Shown here one piece after another: positions 15,403-29,105 of a stretch of 48,248 nt of DNA. Source of the DNA: Streptomyces spinoverrucosus (lineage in GTDB: Bacteria; Actinomycetota; Actinomycetes; Streptomycetales; Streptomycetaceae). Location: the NCBI RefSeq assembly GCF_006539505.1, contig NZ_BJND01000068.1, forward strand, positions 1-48,248, in the 5' to 3' direction. The notes beneath the pieces were generated by a model. That model saw nothing but the letters and a program-made list of their open reading frames with translations, ran no database searches and had not been told where the DNA came from. The number at the start of each line of letters is the position of its first letter. The stretch's first letter is position 1. The position numbers and the translations under genes are program-made.

Positions 15403-16308
15403 ATGTCTAACACGCACGCCCGGGCGCCCCGCCCCGTAGAGTCCGAGCGCATCCCGCTCAAGCCGCGGAAGGTGTCCTTCTCCTGGGAGGACACACCGCT
15501 GCACTGGGTGCCGGGTGATCCGTTCACCACGCACACCATCAACGTGCTGCATCTGCTGCTGCCCGCCGGTGAGCGGTGGTTCGTGCATGTGTACAAGCAG
15601 GTGCTGCCGTACATACGGGACGACCGGCTGCGCGAGGACGTCATCGGGTTCATCGGGCAGGAGGCGATGCACTCCCAGGCCCACGACGAGGTGCTGCCGC
15701 ATCTGAAGGAGCAGGGACTCGATCCGACGCCGTACACCGCGCAGGTCGACTGGCTCTTCGAGAAGCTACTCGGGGACCGGACCCTGCCGCCGGGCCGGGC
15801 GCGCCGGTGGTGGCTGATGGAGCGGGTCGCGCTGATCGCGGCGATCGAGCACTACACCGCCTTCCTCGGCGACTGGGTGCTGAACGCCGAGGAACTGGAC
15901 CGGCGCGGGGCCGATCCGACCATGCTGGACCTGCTGCGCTGGCACGGCGCCGAGGAGGTCGAGCACCGGTCCGTCGCCTTCGACCTCTTCATGCACGTCG
16001 ACGGCGGCTACGCGCGCCGCGTCCGCACCTGGGCGACCGCCTTCTCGGCGTTGGTGTTCCTGTGGCAACGCGGGGCGCGCTTCTTCATGGCGAACGACCC
16101 CACGCTGCTCGACGGAAAGGCCACCTTCAAGGACTTCCACGTGCGTGGCAGGCGGGGTGTGCTGCCGACGACCGGTGCCATGGTGAGGTCGATTCCGCGC
16201 TATCTCAGCCGCACGTATCACCCGTCGCAGGAAGGTTCCACCGAGCAGGCGGTCGCCTATCTCGCATCCTCGCCCGCGGCGCTCGCCGCCGAGAAGGGGG
16301 GCGCGTGA
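15403..16308 (+). CDS. Metal-dependent hydrolase, ferritin-like (PF10118-type)
   Basis: 301 residues, cytosolic. The sequence matches the bacterial metal-dependent hydrolase family with a ferritin-like di-iron fold. Probable metal ligands sit in GQEAMHSQAHDE (about residues 85-96), AAIEHYTAF (about 147-155) and AEEVEHRSVAFD (about 184-195), the repeated E...ExxH pattern of di-iron carboxylate proteins. The family is annotated as hydrolase, but this ligand set also suits an oxygenase, and the next gene is an electron-transfer flavoprotein reductase overlapping it by one base (TGATG). That coupling makes a two-component oxidation system plausible. There is no classical ribosome site; the palindrome at 15385-15400 occupies that place, so a leaderless mRNA is possible. 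Confidence 0.87.
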   Translation: MSNTHARAPRPVESERIPLKPRKVSFSWEDTPLHWVPGDPFTTHTINVLHLLLPAGERWFVHVYKQVLPYIRDDRLREDVIGFIGQEAMHSQAHDEVLPHLKEQGLDPTPYTAQVDWLFEKLLGDRTLPPGRARRWWLMERVALIAAIEHYTAFLGDWVLNAEELDRRGADPTMLDLLRWHGAEEVEHRSVAFDLFMHVDGGYARRVRTWATAFSALVFLWQRGARFFMANDPTLLDGKATFKDFHVRGRRGVLPTTGAMVRSIPRYLSRTYHPSQEGSTEQAVAYLASSPAALAAEKGGA

Positions 16309-17348
16309 TGCCGAGGCTGCGTACCGCGGTGGTCGTCGCGGGGGCCGCGCTGCTGGCCCGGCGCGCGATGCGGCGCCGGATCCAGGCCTCGCCGCTGTGG
16401 CCGATGCCCGCCCTGGACGAGCCGGTCTCCGGGCGGCCGCGGTCGCGGGCGCTCAGGCTTCTGGTCGCCTCGCGGGAGACGATCGCAGAGGGGGTCGTCC
16501 AACTCCGCCTTGAAGGACACGACTTGCCGTGCTGGGAGCCCGGGGCGCATCTGGATCTGGTGCTGCCGTCGGGGCTGGTGCGGCAGTACTCGCTGTGCGG
16601 CGACCCGGAGGACACCTCGTCGTACACGGTCGCCACCCGGCTGGTGCCGGACGGGCGGGGCGGTTCGCGGGAGGTGCACGAACAGGTGCGGGAGGGGATG
16701 GAGATCGAGGTGCGCGGGCCTCGTAACCGCTTCCCGCTTGTTGCCTCGGACTCGTACGTCTTCGTCGCGGGGGGCATCGGGATCACGCCGGTCCTGCCGA
16801 TGCTGCGGGCGCTGCCGGAGGGCGTGGAGTGGCGGCTGCTCTACGGGGGCCGGACGCGGGCGTCGATGCCGTTTCTGGAGGAGGTCGTGAAGCTCGGCGG
16901 CGACCGGGTGACCGTCGTGGCCGAGGACGAGGTCGGACTGCCGGACCTGGACGCGCTGTTCGCGGATGTCCCGGGGAACGCCACCGTGTACTGCTGTGGG
17001 CCGGAGGGGTTGATGGCGGCGGTCGAGGAGCGGTTTCCCGAGGTGCGCCTGGAGCGGTTCGCGCCCCGGACGTCGGTCGACGGAAACGCTGCCTTCGAGG
17101 TCGAACTTCGGCGCAGCGGACGGACGTTGACCGTGCCCGCCGACAGCACCGTGCTCGCCGCGGTGCGGGCCGAGCTGCCGAACACCGCGTACTCCTGTGA
17201 GCAGGGTTTCTGCGGGACCTGTCAGCAGCGGGTGCTGGAGGGTGAGGTCGACCACCGGGACGAGTTGCTGACCGACGGGGAACGGGCCGACTCGATGCTG
17301 ATCTGCGTGTCACGGGCGCGAAGCGAACGGCTCGTGCTGGATATGTGA
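16308..17348 (+). CDS. PDR/VanB-type flavin [2Fe-2S] oxidoreductase
   Basis: 346 residues. A short hydrophobic, Arg-rich N-terminal extension (TAVVVAGAALLARRAMRRR) may attach it to the membrane. Then come a flavin-binding barrel with RQYSLCGDP (about residues 95-103), an NAD(P)-binding domain with VAGGIGITPVLPML and YCCGPEGLM, and a C-terminal plant-type [2Fe-2S] ferredoxin domain with ligands Cys297, Cys302, Cys305 and Cys333. The protein would pass electrons from NAD(P)H through flavin to the iron-sulfur cluster and then to an oxygenase. The start overlaps the preceding stop (TGATG), so the di-iron-like protein is the natural acceptor candidate. A dioxygenase component of the Rieske type is not present nearby. 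Confidence 0.93.
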   Translation: MPRLRTAVVVAGAALLARRAMRRRIQASPLWPMPALDEPVSGRPRSRALRLLVASRETIAEGVVQLRLEGHDLPCWEPGAHLDLVLPSGLVRQYSLCGDPEDTSSYTVATRLVPDGRGGSREVHEQVREGMEIEVRGPRNRFPLVASDSYVFVAGGIGITPVLPMLRALPEGVEWRLLYGGRTRASMPFLEEVVKLGGDRVTVVAEDEVGLPDLDALFADVPGNATVYCCGPEGLMAAVEERFPEVRLERFAPRTSVDGNAAFEVELRRSGRTLTVPADSTVLAAVRAELPNTAYSCEQGFCGTCQQRVLEGEVDHRDELLTDGERADSMLICVSRARSERLVLDM

Positions 17349-17417
17349 GCGGTTCCGGCGAACACCCCGGATCGGGCCTGTCCGTTGAAGGCTGGATCCG
17401 ATCGGTAAGGTGTTCGT

Positions 17418-18107
17418 ATGTCTACCGGGGTTCGCCGCAGAATGGGTGTCGAGGAGCGGCGGCAGCAGTTGATCGGCGTCGCCCTCGAACTGTTCAGCCG
17501 CCGCTCCCCCGACGAGGTCTCCATCGACGAGATAGCGTCCGCCGCGGGTATCTCACGCCCGCTGGTATACCACTACTTCCCCGGCAAACTCAGCCTGTAC
17601 GAGGCCGCGTTGCAGCGGGCGGCGGACGATCTGGCGGGCCGGTTCGTGGAGCCCCACGAGGGGCCGCTGGGGGCTCGGCTGCTGCGCGTGATGCGCCGGT
17701 TCTTCGACTTCGTCGACGAGCACGGCCCAGGTTTCTCGGCGTTGATGCGGGGCGGCCCTGCAGTTGGCTCCTCGACGACGAACGCGCTCATCGATGCCGT
17801 ACGGCAGGCCGCGTATGACCAGATCCTTGCGCATCTCGGCGTCGAGAATCCGCCCGCGCGACTGGAACTGGTCGTGCGGTCGTGGATCTCGCTCGCCGAG
17901 TCGACGGCGTTGATCTGGCTGGACGGCCGGCGCATCCCGCGTGCCGAGCTGGAGTACCAGCTCGTGCACGACTTCGCGGCACTTGCGGCCGTCAGCGCGG
18001 CCCACGACGAGGAGATGGCGATGCTGATGCGCCAGGTCCTCAAGGACGAGCCGACCGACGGGCCGTTCAGCGATCTGGTCGGTCGGTTGATCTCCCTGGC
18101 GTCCTAG
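17418..18107 (+). CDS. TetR family transcriptional regulator
   Basis: 229 residues. The N-terminal HTH is typical: ERRQQLIGVALELFSRR, then VSIDEIASAAGISRPLVYHY and FPGKLSLYEAAL (about residues 12-66). The ligand-binding helical C-terminal domain is unclassified. It lies 69 bp downstream of the reductase in the same direction and probably controls that operon; the palindrome before 15403 is a candidate target. AAGGTG precedes the ATG by 5 bases. It converges with the tautomerase gene with only 9 bases between stops. Confidence 0.92.
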   Translation: MSTGVRRRMGVEERRQQLIGVALELFSRRSPDEVSIDEIASAAGISRPLVYHYFPGKLSLYEAALQRAADDLAGRFVEPHEGPLGARLLRVMRRFFDFVDEHGPGFSALMRGGPAVGSSTTNALIDAVRQAAYDQILAHLGVENPPARLELVVRSWISLAESTALIWLDGRRIPRAELEYQLVHDFAALAAVSAAHDEEMAMLMRQVLKDEPTDGPFSDLVGRLISLAS

Positions 18108-18116
18108 GCGCCGAAC

Positions 18117-18473
18117 TCAGGCTTCGAACTTCCGGTACGACGGGTCGAGTTCGCGTACCTCGGCCGACGCGTGCAGGTCGAGGCCCTCGGCGGGCTTCAC
18201 GTACTGCCGCAGCAGCTCCAGTACGGCCTCGGTGAGCCGCGCCTTGGTCTCGTCGGTGCGCCCGGTCAGGAGGCCGATGTGCACATGCACCACGGCGTGC
18301 CCCTCGGCGTCGGGGCCGACCGTGGTGTTCTCGGTCCGGCGGAACTGCGTCTTGCACGCCGGGGGCTTCGCGGCCGCGATGTCGACCACGGCCGCGTGCA
18401 GGGCCCGGGCGAAGCCCGGGCGGTCGAAGCCCTCCGCGAGCTGCTCGGAATAGTCGACGGTGATCTGCGGCAT
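18117..18473 (-). CDS. CHMI-type tautomerase/isomerase
   Basis: 118-residue protein resembling 5-carboxymethyl-2-hydroxymuconate delta-isomerase of the tautomerase superfamily. The start MPQITVDYSEQL would expose Pro2, the catalytic base of the superfamily, once Met is removed. Later segments (HAVVHVHIGLLTGRTDETK; RLTEAVLELLRQY) fit the family fold, and the length agrees. The homoprotocatechuate pathway genes are not present, so the physiological substrate is unknown. The ribosome site AGGAG lies within a hairpin directly upstream, which might limit translation. ATG 18473 is preferred to the upstream ATG at 18509 because only it gives Pro2. Confidence 0.85.
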   Translation of the reverse strand: MPQITVDYSEQLAEGFDRPGFARALHAAVVDIAAAKPPACKTQFRRTENTTVGPDAEGHAVVHVHIGLLTGRTDETKARLTEAVLELLRQYVKPAEGLDLHASAEVRELDPSYRKFEA

Positions 18474-18477
18474 GGGT

Positions 18478-18511
18478 GGGTGCTCCTGTTCTCCGGCGGA
18501 CAGGAGCACCC
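18478..18511 (-). promoter_or_regulatory. Hairpin containing the tautomerase ribosome site
   Basis: Perfect 12-bp arms (18478-18489 with 18500-18511) with a 10-base loop lie just upstream of the gene starting at 18473. Read leftward, the 3' arm contains AGGAGC, the likely Shine-Dalgarno sequence, so folding would hide it. It may also serve as the terminator of the pullulanase gene ending at 18593. Confidence 0.6.
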
Positions 18512-18530
18512 TACGCTCCGCGGGTTGTGC

Positions 18531-18592
18531 GGGATTGGGTTGTCTTTTGGGTGCGGGTGCGTTGTGGCTGGTCGCACAGTTCCCCGCGCCCC

Positions 18593-18601
<9 letters not shown>
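18531..18601. repeat. Streptomyces-type dispersed intergenic repeat
   Basis: The sequence GGCTGGTCGCACAGTTCCCC with its preceding GTGCGGGTGCGTTGT and following CGCGCCCCTTAGGGCGC is, from general knowledge of Streptomyces genomes, a very frequent intergenic repeat. The final hairpin (arms 18586-18591 and 18596-18601) contains the stop codon of the pullulanase gene in its loop. Confidence 0.6.
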
Positions 18602-24004
<5,403 letters not shown>

Positions 24005-24121
24005 GAGCGTGAACTCCTTGCGATTGCGGCTCTTCTGAGTCCTTGAGTCCGACCCCTGCGCCGCGGCACGGCCTCGTCGCCGGGCGCCCGGCGCGACGGT
24101 ATCGCTGACGAAAGGTTTACA

Positions 24122-24147
24122 GCAAGAGTGTTGAAACACTTAGCAAG
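24122..24147. promoter_or_regulatory. Candidate MalR operator of the pullulanase gene
   Basis: Two GCAAG motifs (24122-24126 and 24143-24147) are 21 bp apart and flank the palindrome AGTGTT-GA-AACACT (24127-24140). The layout parallels the alpha-amylase promoter. It lies about 120 bp upstream of the GTG start in a 202-bp non-coding region. Confidence 0.6.
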
Positions 24148-24206
24148 AAGTTTCAGGGGCAGTCTTGCCCGCGCCCTCCCGGCGGCCGAGCTGGACCAGC
24201 TCACGC

Positions 24207-24779
24207 TCAGCGCAGGTCGAGCCGCATCAGGATCCGGGGATGACCGGCCAGAACGGAGGTGGTGTCGGCGGCGTGGACGAAGCCCGCGCGCTCGAAGTTC
24301 TTGCGGAGCCCGGCGTACGCCATGGTCAGGTCGACCTTGGCGTCACCGTTGTCGAGGGGGTAGGCCTCGATCACCGGGGCGCCGTGGGCGCGGGCGAACT
24401 CGACCGCGCCCGCGATGAGGGCGTGCGTGATGCCCTGCTTGCGGTGGCCGGGGCGGACCCGGATGCACCACAGCGACCAGACGGGCAGGTCGTCGACGTG
24501 CGGAATCTTGCGGTTCCGAGCGAAGGACGTGTCCGAGCGGGGCGCCACGGCGGCCCAGCCGACCGGCTCGTCACCGTCGTAGGCGAGCACCCCAGGAGGG
24601 GGGTCCATGCCGCACAGCCGGGCGACGTACTCACCGCGGGCCGGGCCGCGCAGCTCGTTGTTGAGCTTGGACGGGATCCGGTAGCTCAGGCACCAGCAGA
24701 CGCTGGCTCCGGCCGACTTCGGGCCGAGCACGGCAGCGACGTCCTCGAAGACCGACGCCGGGCGAACATCGATGGCCAT
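24207..24779 (-). CDS. GNAT family N-acetyltransferase
   Basis: 190-residue cytosolic acetyltransferase. The acetyl-CoA-binding motif A region is visible as LWCIRVRPGHRKQGITHALI (about residues 103-122, with RPGHRKQG as the pyrophosphate loop), followed by ARAHGAPVIEAYP and a final ENFERAGF-like segment (KNFERAGFVHAAD). CWCLSYR near residue 29 is typical of one actinobacterial GNAT subgroup. The substrate cannot be read from sequence. It lies between the two amylolytic genes in the same direction but is probably unrelated to starch use; 80 bp separate it from the amylase stop. Confidence 0.9.
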   Translation of the reverse strand: MAIDVRPASVFEDVAAVLGPKSAGASVCWCLSYRIPSKLNNELRGPARGEYVARLCGMDPPPGVLAYDGDEPVGWAAVAPRSDTSFARNRKIPHVDDLPVWSLWCIRVRPGHRKQGITHALIAGAVEFARAHGAPVIEAYPLDNGDAKVDLTMAYAGLRKNFERAGFVHAADTTSVLAGHPRILMRLDLR

Positions 24780-24859
24780 GGCCCCACGATGTCACGGCGC
24801 GCCCGGGCACGCCGCTGGACCTCGCGGGGCATGGACTCGGCGTCCGCTCGGGTCGCCGC

Positions 24860-26230
24860 TCAGCAGCTCGACTTGCCCGCGTAGATCACCAGGGCCGTGT
24901 TGCTGCCCAGCGTCGCCGTGAACTGGCCGGAACCGTTCACCGTCACCGTCGTGTTGTTCTGGACGTTGCAGTACGTCCCCGCCGGGAGGGATGTCTGATA
25001 CGTGCGGGTCAGCGAACCGGACTCGTGGTTGATCGCCACGAATCCCTTGCTGCCCCGCCCGAAGGCGATCGCGTCGCCCCCGTTGTCCCACCAGTTCGTC
25101 ACCGACTCGCCCCGCGTGGCGTTGCGGAAGGCGACCATGCGCTGGATCTCCGGCCACGCGTGCTGGCACTTCCAGCCGTTCTGCCAACAGGCGTTGACCT
25201 GGCCGCCGTTCGGCGGTCCGGCGTCATGGTCGGTGAACTCGTAACCCGAGTTGATGTCCGGCGCCCCGTACGGCCAGGCCAGCATGAAGACGTTCGCCAG
25301 CGTGTAGTTGGCGTTGTCCTTGTAGCTCAGCGTGGAGCCGTTGCGCTCGGTGTCGTGGTTGTCGACGAAGACGCCCGAGACGGAACTGCTCATGTAGCCC
25401 CAGCCCTCGCCGTAGTTCTTCAAGTACGCCAGGTTCTCGTTGTTGAAGACCCGCTTGAGGTCATACGCGTACCGGAACTCCTGGACGTCCCCGTTGCCCG
25501 TGTACTCCGTCGGCTGGACCGCCTCTCCGCTGCCGTAGATGACCTCCTGCTTCCAGTACGCCGACGGATTGCTCAGCCGGGACTTGATGCTGGCCAGGTC
25601 GGCGGCGTCCATGTGCTTGGCCGCGTCGATGCGGAAGCCGTCCACGCCGAGGGAGAGCAGGTCGTTCATGTAGCCCGCGATGGCCCCACGGACGTAGTCC
25701 TCACCCGTGTCCAGGTCCGCCAGGCCCACCAGTTCGCAGTGCTGGACGTTCCAGCGGTCCTGGTAGTTGGTGATCTGGGCCGTGCAGTCGTCGAAGTCGA
25801 AGGAGGAGTACAGGCCGGGGTAGTTGTACTTCGTGTACGACGAGCCGCCCGTGCCGGTGCCGCTGCCCGCCGACATGTGGTTGATGACCGTGTCCACGAC
25901 CACCTTCACGCCGGCCGCGTGGCAGGTGTTCACCATGTTCTGGAACGCCGCGCGGTCGCCGAGACGCCCGGCGATCTTGTAGCTCACCGGCTGGTACGAC
26001 GTCCACCACTGCGCGCCCTGTATGTGCTCGGCGGGCGGGGAGACCTGCACGTAGCCGTAACCGGCGGGGCCGAGGGTGGTGGTGCACTCGCGGGCGACCG
26101 AGGCGAAGTTCCACTCGAACAGGACGGCCGTGACGTCCTTGGTGCCGGGCGGGGAGGCCTCAGCAGGGGATGGGTTCATGACAAGGGCGGCTGCGAGGGC
26201 GGCCGCCCAGGGGAGGGTTCTGCGTGCCAT
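24860..26230 (-). CDS. Secreted alpha-amylase (GH13, animal-like type)
   Basis: 456 residues. A Sec signal (MARRTLPWAAALAAALVMNP, cut near AEA-SPPG) precedes an amylase of the compact Streptomyces/animal type. Catalytic residues are Asp202 in GVDGFRIDAAKH, Glu236 in GSGEAVQP and Asp293 in FVDNHDTERN; calcium-binding Asn is expected in VVVDTVINHMS. A C-terminal all-beta domain ends the protein (LVIYAGKSSC); no CBM20 starch-binding domain follows, unlike many Streptomyces amylases. It releases maltodextrins for the neighbouring MalEFG importer. GAAGGAACC precedes ATG 26230. A palindrome with flanking CTTGC motifs lies in its promoter. Confidence 0.96.
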   Translation of the reverse strand: MARRTLPWAAALAAALVMNPSPAEASPPGTKDVTAVLFEWNFASVARECTTTLGPAGYGYVQVSPPAEHIQGAQWWTSYQPVSYKIAGRLGDRAAFQNMVNTCHAAGVKVVVDTVINHMSAGSGTGTGGSSYTKYNYPGLYSSFDFDDCTAQITNYQDRWNVQHCELVGLADLDTGEDYVRGAIAGYMNDLLSLGVDGFRIDAAKHMDAADLASIKSRLSNPSAYWKQEVIYGSGEAVQPTEYTGNGDVQEFRYAYDLKRVFNNENLAYLKNYGEGWGYMSSSVSGVFVDNHDTERNGSTLSYKDNANYTLANVFMLAWPYGAPDINSGYEFTDHDAGPPNGGQVNACWQNGWKCQHAWPEIQRMVAFRNATRGESVTNWWDNGGDAIAFGRGSKGFVAINHESGSLTRTYQTSLPAGTYCNVQNNTTVTVNGSGQFTATLGSNTALVIYAGKSSC

Positions 26231-26256
26231 GTGGGGTTCCTTCACCGTTGAAGGCT

Positions 26257-26283
26257 CTTGCTGAAAACTTTCAGCCAACTTGC
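26257..26283. promoter_or_regulatory. Candidate MalR operator of the alpha-amylase gene
   Basis: CTTGC motifs at 26257-26261 and 26279-26283, 22 bp apart, flank and partly overlap the perfect palindrome GCTGAAA-AC-TTTCAGC (26260-26275). The site is 27-53 bp upstream of the ATG, where bound repressor would cover promoter or transcript start. Confidence 0.65.
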
Positions 26284-26301
26284 GGTGACGGAGATGTTAA
26301 A

Positions 26302-26329
26302 GGCCCGCCGCCCGAAAGGGCAGCGGGCC
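26302..26329 (-). terminator. Terminator of the mal/agl operon
   Basis: A 12-bp stem with one mismatch and a GAAA tetraloop (arms 26302-26313 and 26318-26329) lies 36 bases beyond the stop of the alpha-glucosidase gene. It separates the operon from the amylase promoter. Confidence 0.8.
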
Positions 26330-26364
26330 GTACGAACTTCAATGAAAAAGTTGCGGAGGGGCTT

Positions 26365-28032
26365 TCAGGAGCCCGTGGCCCACCACACCGTCGTGTCGGC
26401 CGGCACCTTCACCTCGCCGTCCGCCTCGGTCACCTCACCACTGGCGAGCAGCAGACGGCCGTACCCCGGAGTCGTCACCGACTCCCCGCCGGTGTTCGCG
26501 ACGCACACGAACTCCCCGCGCCGGAAGGCGAGCACGCCCTCGGGCGCCTTCAGCCACTCGACGGCCTCCCCCGCCCCGAGGTCGGGCTGCGTACGGCGCA
26601 CGGCGAGCGCGGCCCGGTACAGCTCCAGCGTCGAACCGGCCACCCCCTCCTGCGCCTGAACGCTCAGCTCGCCCCACCCCTCCGGCTGCGGCAGCCAACT
26701 GCCCCCGCTGCCGAAGCCGTACGACGACCCCGTGCGCGTCCACGGGATCGGCACCCGGCAGCCGTCACGGAAGCCGTCCTGCCCCGCGCCGCGGAAGTAC
26801 GCCGGGTCCTGGCGCACCTCGTCCGGCAGGTCGACGACGTCCGGGAGGCCCAGCTCCTCGCCCTGGTAGATGTACGCCGATCCGGGCAGCGCCAGCATCA
26901 GCAGGGTGGCCGCCCGCGCCCGTTTCAGGCCCAGCTCGCGGTCACCGGCCTCGCGGATCTGCGTGCCGAGGCCGGGCGGGTTGGCGAAGCGGGTGGCGTG
27001 CCGGGTGACGTCGTGGTTGGACAGCACCCAGGTGGCGGGGGCGCCGACCGGGCGCATGGCCTCCAGGGTGCGGTCGATGACCGTACGGAGCTCCTTGGCG
27101 TCCCAATCCGTGCTGAGGTACTGGAAGTTGAAGGCCTGGTGCAGCTCGTCCGGGCGGACGTAGTTGGCGGTGCGCTCGACGGTCGGGGTCCACGCCTCCG
27201 CGACGAAGATGCGCTCCCCCGCGTACTCGTCGAGGATCCGCCGCCACTGCCGGTAGATCTCGTGCACGCCGTCCTGGTCGAAGAACGGCATGACATCGTT
27301 GCCCAGCAGCTTGAGTTGGTCGTGGGCGCCGAGGTCGGGCAGGCCCTCCGCCTTCACCAGGCCGTGGGCCACGTCGATACGGAAGCCGTCGACACCCATG
27401 TCCAGCCAGAAGCGGAGAATCGAGCGGAACTCGTCTCCCACCGCCGGGTGTTCCCAGTTGAAGTCGGGCTGCTCGGGGGCGAAGAGGTGGAGGTACCACT
27501 CGCCGTCCGGAACCCTCGTCCATGCCGGGCCGCCGAAGATGGACTCCCAGTCGTTGGGCGGCAGTTCGCCGTTCCTGCCCTTGCCGGGACGGAAGTGGTA
27601 GCGGTCGCGGAGCGGGGAACCCGGCCCTTCCGCGACCGCCCGCTTGAACCATTCGTGCTGGTCGGAGGAGTGGTTCGGGACCAGGTCGACGATGATGCGC
27701 AGCCCGTTCTCATGGGCGTCGCGGATCAGCGCGTCCGCGTCCAGCAGGGAGCCGAACATGGGGTCGACGGCACGGTAGTCGGCGACGTCGTACCCGGCGT
27801 CGGCCTGCGGGGAGGCGTAGAAGGGGCTGAGCCACACGGCGTCCACGCCGAGGTCGCGCAGGTACGGGAGTCGGGATCGTACGCCCTCCAGGTCGCCCAT
27901 GCCGTCGCCATTGCTGTCGGCGAAGCTGCGCGGATAGACCTGGTAGATCACCGCGTCGCGCCACCAGTCGCGGCGGCGGGCGACGGTGGCGACGGCGGAG
28001 GTCGGGGCCGGGTCGGTGGAGTACTGGCTCAT
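26365..28032 (-). CDS. aglA: Alpha-glucosidase, GH13 (oligo-1,6-glucosidase type)
   Basis: 555-residue cytosolic enzyme with no signal peptide. It begins with DWWRDAVIYQVYPRSFADSN after a short leader, typical of GH13 alpha-glucosidases. Catalytic residues are Asp220 in GFRIDVAHG, Glu279 in FVAEAWTP and Asp341 in LSNHDVTRH. It should split imported maltodextrins to glucose. It is downstream of malG in the same direction with a 151-bp gap holding a strong hairpin, so it is probably expressed from the malE promoter at reduced level. ATG 28032 has AAGGA with good spacing; ATG 28065 upstream has none. Trehalose- or isomaltose-cleaving activity cannot be excluded. The symbol follows the aglA gene in the same place in S. 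coelicolor. Confidence 0.93.
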   Translation of the reverse strand: MSQYSTDPAPTSAVATVARRRDWWRDAVIYQVYPRSFADSNGDGMGDLEGVRSRLPYLRDLGVDAVWLSPFYASPQADAGYDVADYRAVDPMFGSLLDADALIRDAHENGLRIIVDLVPNHSSDQHEWFKRAVAEGPGSPLRDRYHFRPGKGRNGELPPNDWESIFGGPAWTRVPDGEWYLHLFAPEQPDFNWEHPAVGDEFRSILRFWLDMGVDGFRIDVAHGLVKAEGLPDLGAHDQLKLLGNDVMPFFDQDGVHEIYRQWRRILDEYAGERIFVAEAWTPTVERTANYVRPDELHQAFNFQYLSTDWDAKELRTVIDRTLEAMRPVGAPATWVLSNHDVTRHATRFANPPGLGTQIREAGDRELGLKRARAATLLMLALPGSAYIYQGEELGLPDVVDLPDEVRQDPAYFRGAGQDGFRDGCRVPIPWTRTGSSYGFGSGGSWLPQPEGWGELSVQAQEGVAGSTLELYRAALAVRRTQPDLGAGEAVEWLKAPEGVLAFRRGEFVCVANTGGESVTTPGYGRLLLASGEVTEADGEVKVPADTTVWWATGS

Positions 28033-28096
28033 GGCGTCCTTGATGCGTAACAGGGGTGAGGTCATGGGGCTTACTGGGTACGGCGGCGGGTGGTGA

Positions 28097-28140
28097 GGCG
28101 GCCGCGGTGACAGCGGGGTCGGATCGGCACCGCGGCCGCC
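28097..28140 (-). terminator. Intercistronic hairpin between malG and aglA
   Basis: Perfect 13-bp GC-rich arms (28097-28109 and 28128-28140) around an 18-base loop. It may act as a partial terminator or protect the 3' end of malEFG mRNA from exonucleases, giving lower aglA expression. Confidence 0.65.
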
Positions 28141-28183
28141 GCCCGCGCGGCACAGCGCGCGGGAGTCGTGGCGGAAAGGGCGG

Positions 28184-29092
28184 TCAGCCCTTGGTGCCAC
28201 CCGCCGTCAGGCCGGTCACCAGGTTCTTCTGCACGAGGTAGAAGAACGCGGACACCGGTATCGCGATCAGTACGGCGGTGGCGGCCATCAGGTTGCGCTG
28301 GGCGTCGTGCTCGCTGACGAAGCTCTGCAGACCGACCGCGAACGTGTACTTCTCGTCGTCCAGCAGGAACGTGGTGGCGAAGGCGACCTCGCCGAACGCG
28401 GTGATGAAGCTGTAGAACGCCGCCACCGCGAGGCCCGGCCGGGCGAGCGGCAGGATCAGCCGCAGGAAGGTGCCGAACGGGGAGAGTCCGTCGACGCGTC
28501 CCGCCTCGTCGATCTCGAAGGGGATGGTGTCGAAGTACCCCTTGAGCAGCCAGGCGCAGTACGGCACGGCCGTCGAGCAGTAGACGAGGATCAGGCCGAG
28601 GTAGGTGTCGATGAGCTGGAGCTCCGACAGGATCTGGTACATCGGCACGATCAGTACGGCGATCGGGAACATCTGGGTGACCAGCAGCACCCACATGAAC
28701 TTCTTGTAGCCGGGGAAGCGCATCCGGGACACCGCGTAGCCGGTGGTGGCGGCGATGATCACGCCGATGGCCGTGGTGCCCAGCGAGACGACCAGCGAAC
28801 TCTTCAGCCAGTCGAAGAAGTTCGTCTCCGTCAGGACGAACGAGTAGTTGTCGAACGTCATCTTCCCCCAGATGCGCCCGGGGTGCAGGTAGTCGTCCTT
28901 GTCCGGGCCGAGGGACAGGTAGACCAGCCAGGCGATCGGGAACAGCGCGATCAGGCTGGCGAGGGTCAGGGTGCCGTGCGCGGCGAGGGTCCCGACGAGG
29001 CCCTGCTCGCCGCGGCGGCGCGTCCTGCGCGGCGGGGCGGGGGCGGGGGCCTGGTCCGCGGTGGCGGACTTCTGAACGGTCGTGGTGCTCAT
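28184..29092 (-). CDS. malG: Maltodextrin ABC transporter permease MalG
   Basis: 302-residue inner-membrane permease of the sugar CUT1 family with six predicted helices. The N-terminal ~35 residues are Ala/Pro-rich and basic (PAPAPPRRTRRRGEQG). The EAA loop that contacts the ATPase is visible as EIDEAGRVDGLSPFGTFLRL, then ILPLARPG (about residues 195-222). It pairs with MalF and MalE. AGGAGTCCCC precedes ATG 29092, and only 13 bases separate it from the malF stop. No malK is present; a shared ATPase such as MsiK, known in Streptomyces, is expected elsewhere. Confidence 0.96.
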   Translation of the reverse strand: MSTTTVQKSATADQAPAPAPPRRTRRRGEQGLVGTLAAHGTLTLASLIALFPIAWLVYLSLGPDKDDYLHPGRIWGKMTFDNYSFVLTETNFFDWLKSSLVVSLGTTAIGVIIAATTGYAVSRMRFPGYKKFMWVLLVTQMFPIAVLIVPMYQILSELQLIDTYLGLILVYCSTAVPYCAWLLKGYFDTIPFEIDEAGRVDGLSPFGTFLRLILPLARPGLAVAAFYSFITAFGEVAFATTFLLDDEKYTFAVGLQSFVSEHDAQRNLMAATAVLIAIPVSAFFYLVQKNLVTGLTAGGTKG

Positions 29093-29105
29093 GGGGACTC
29101 CTGCC

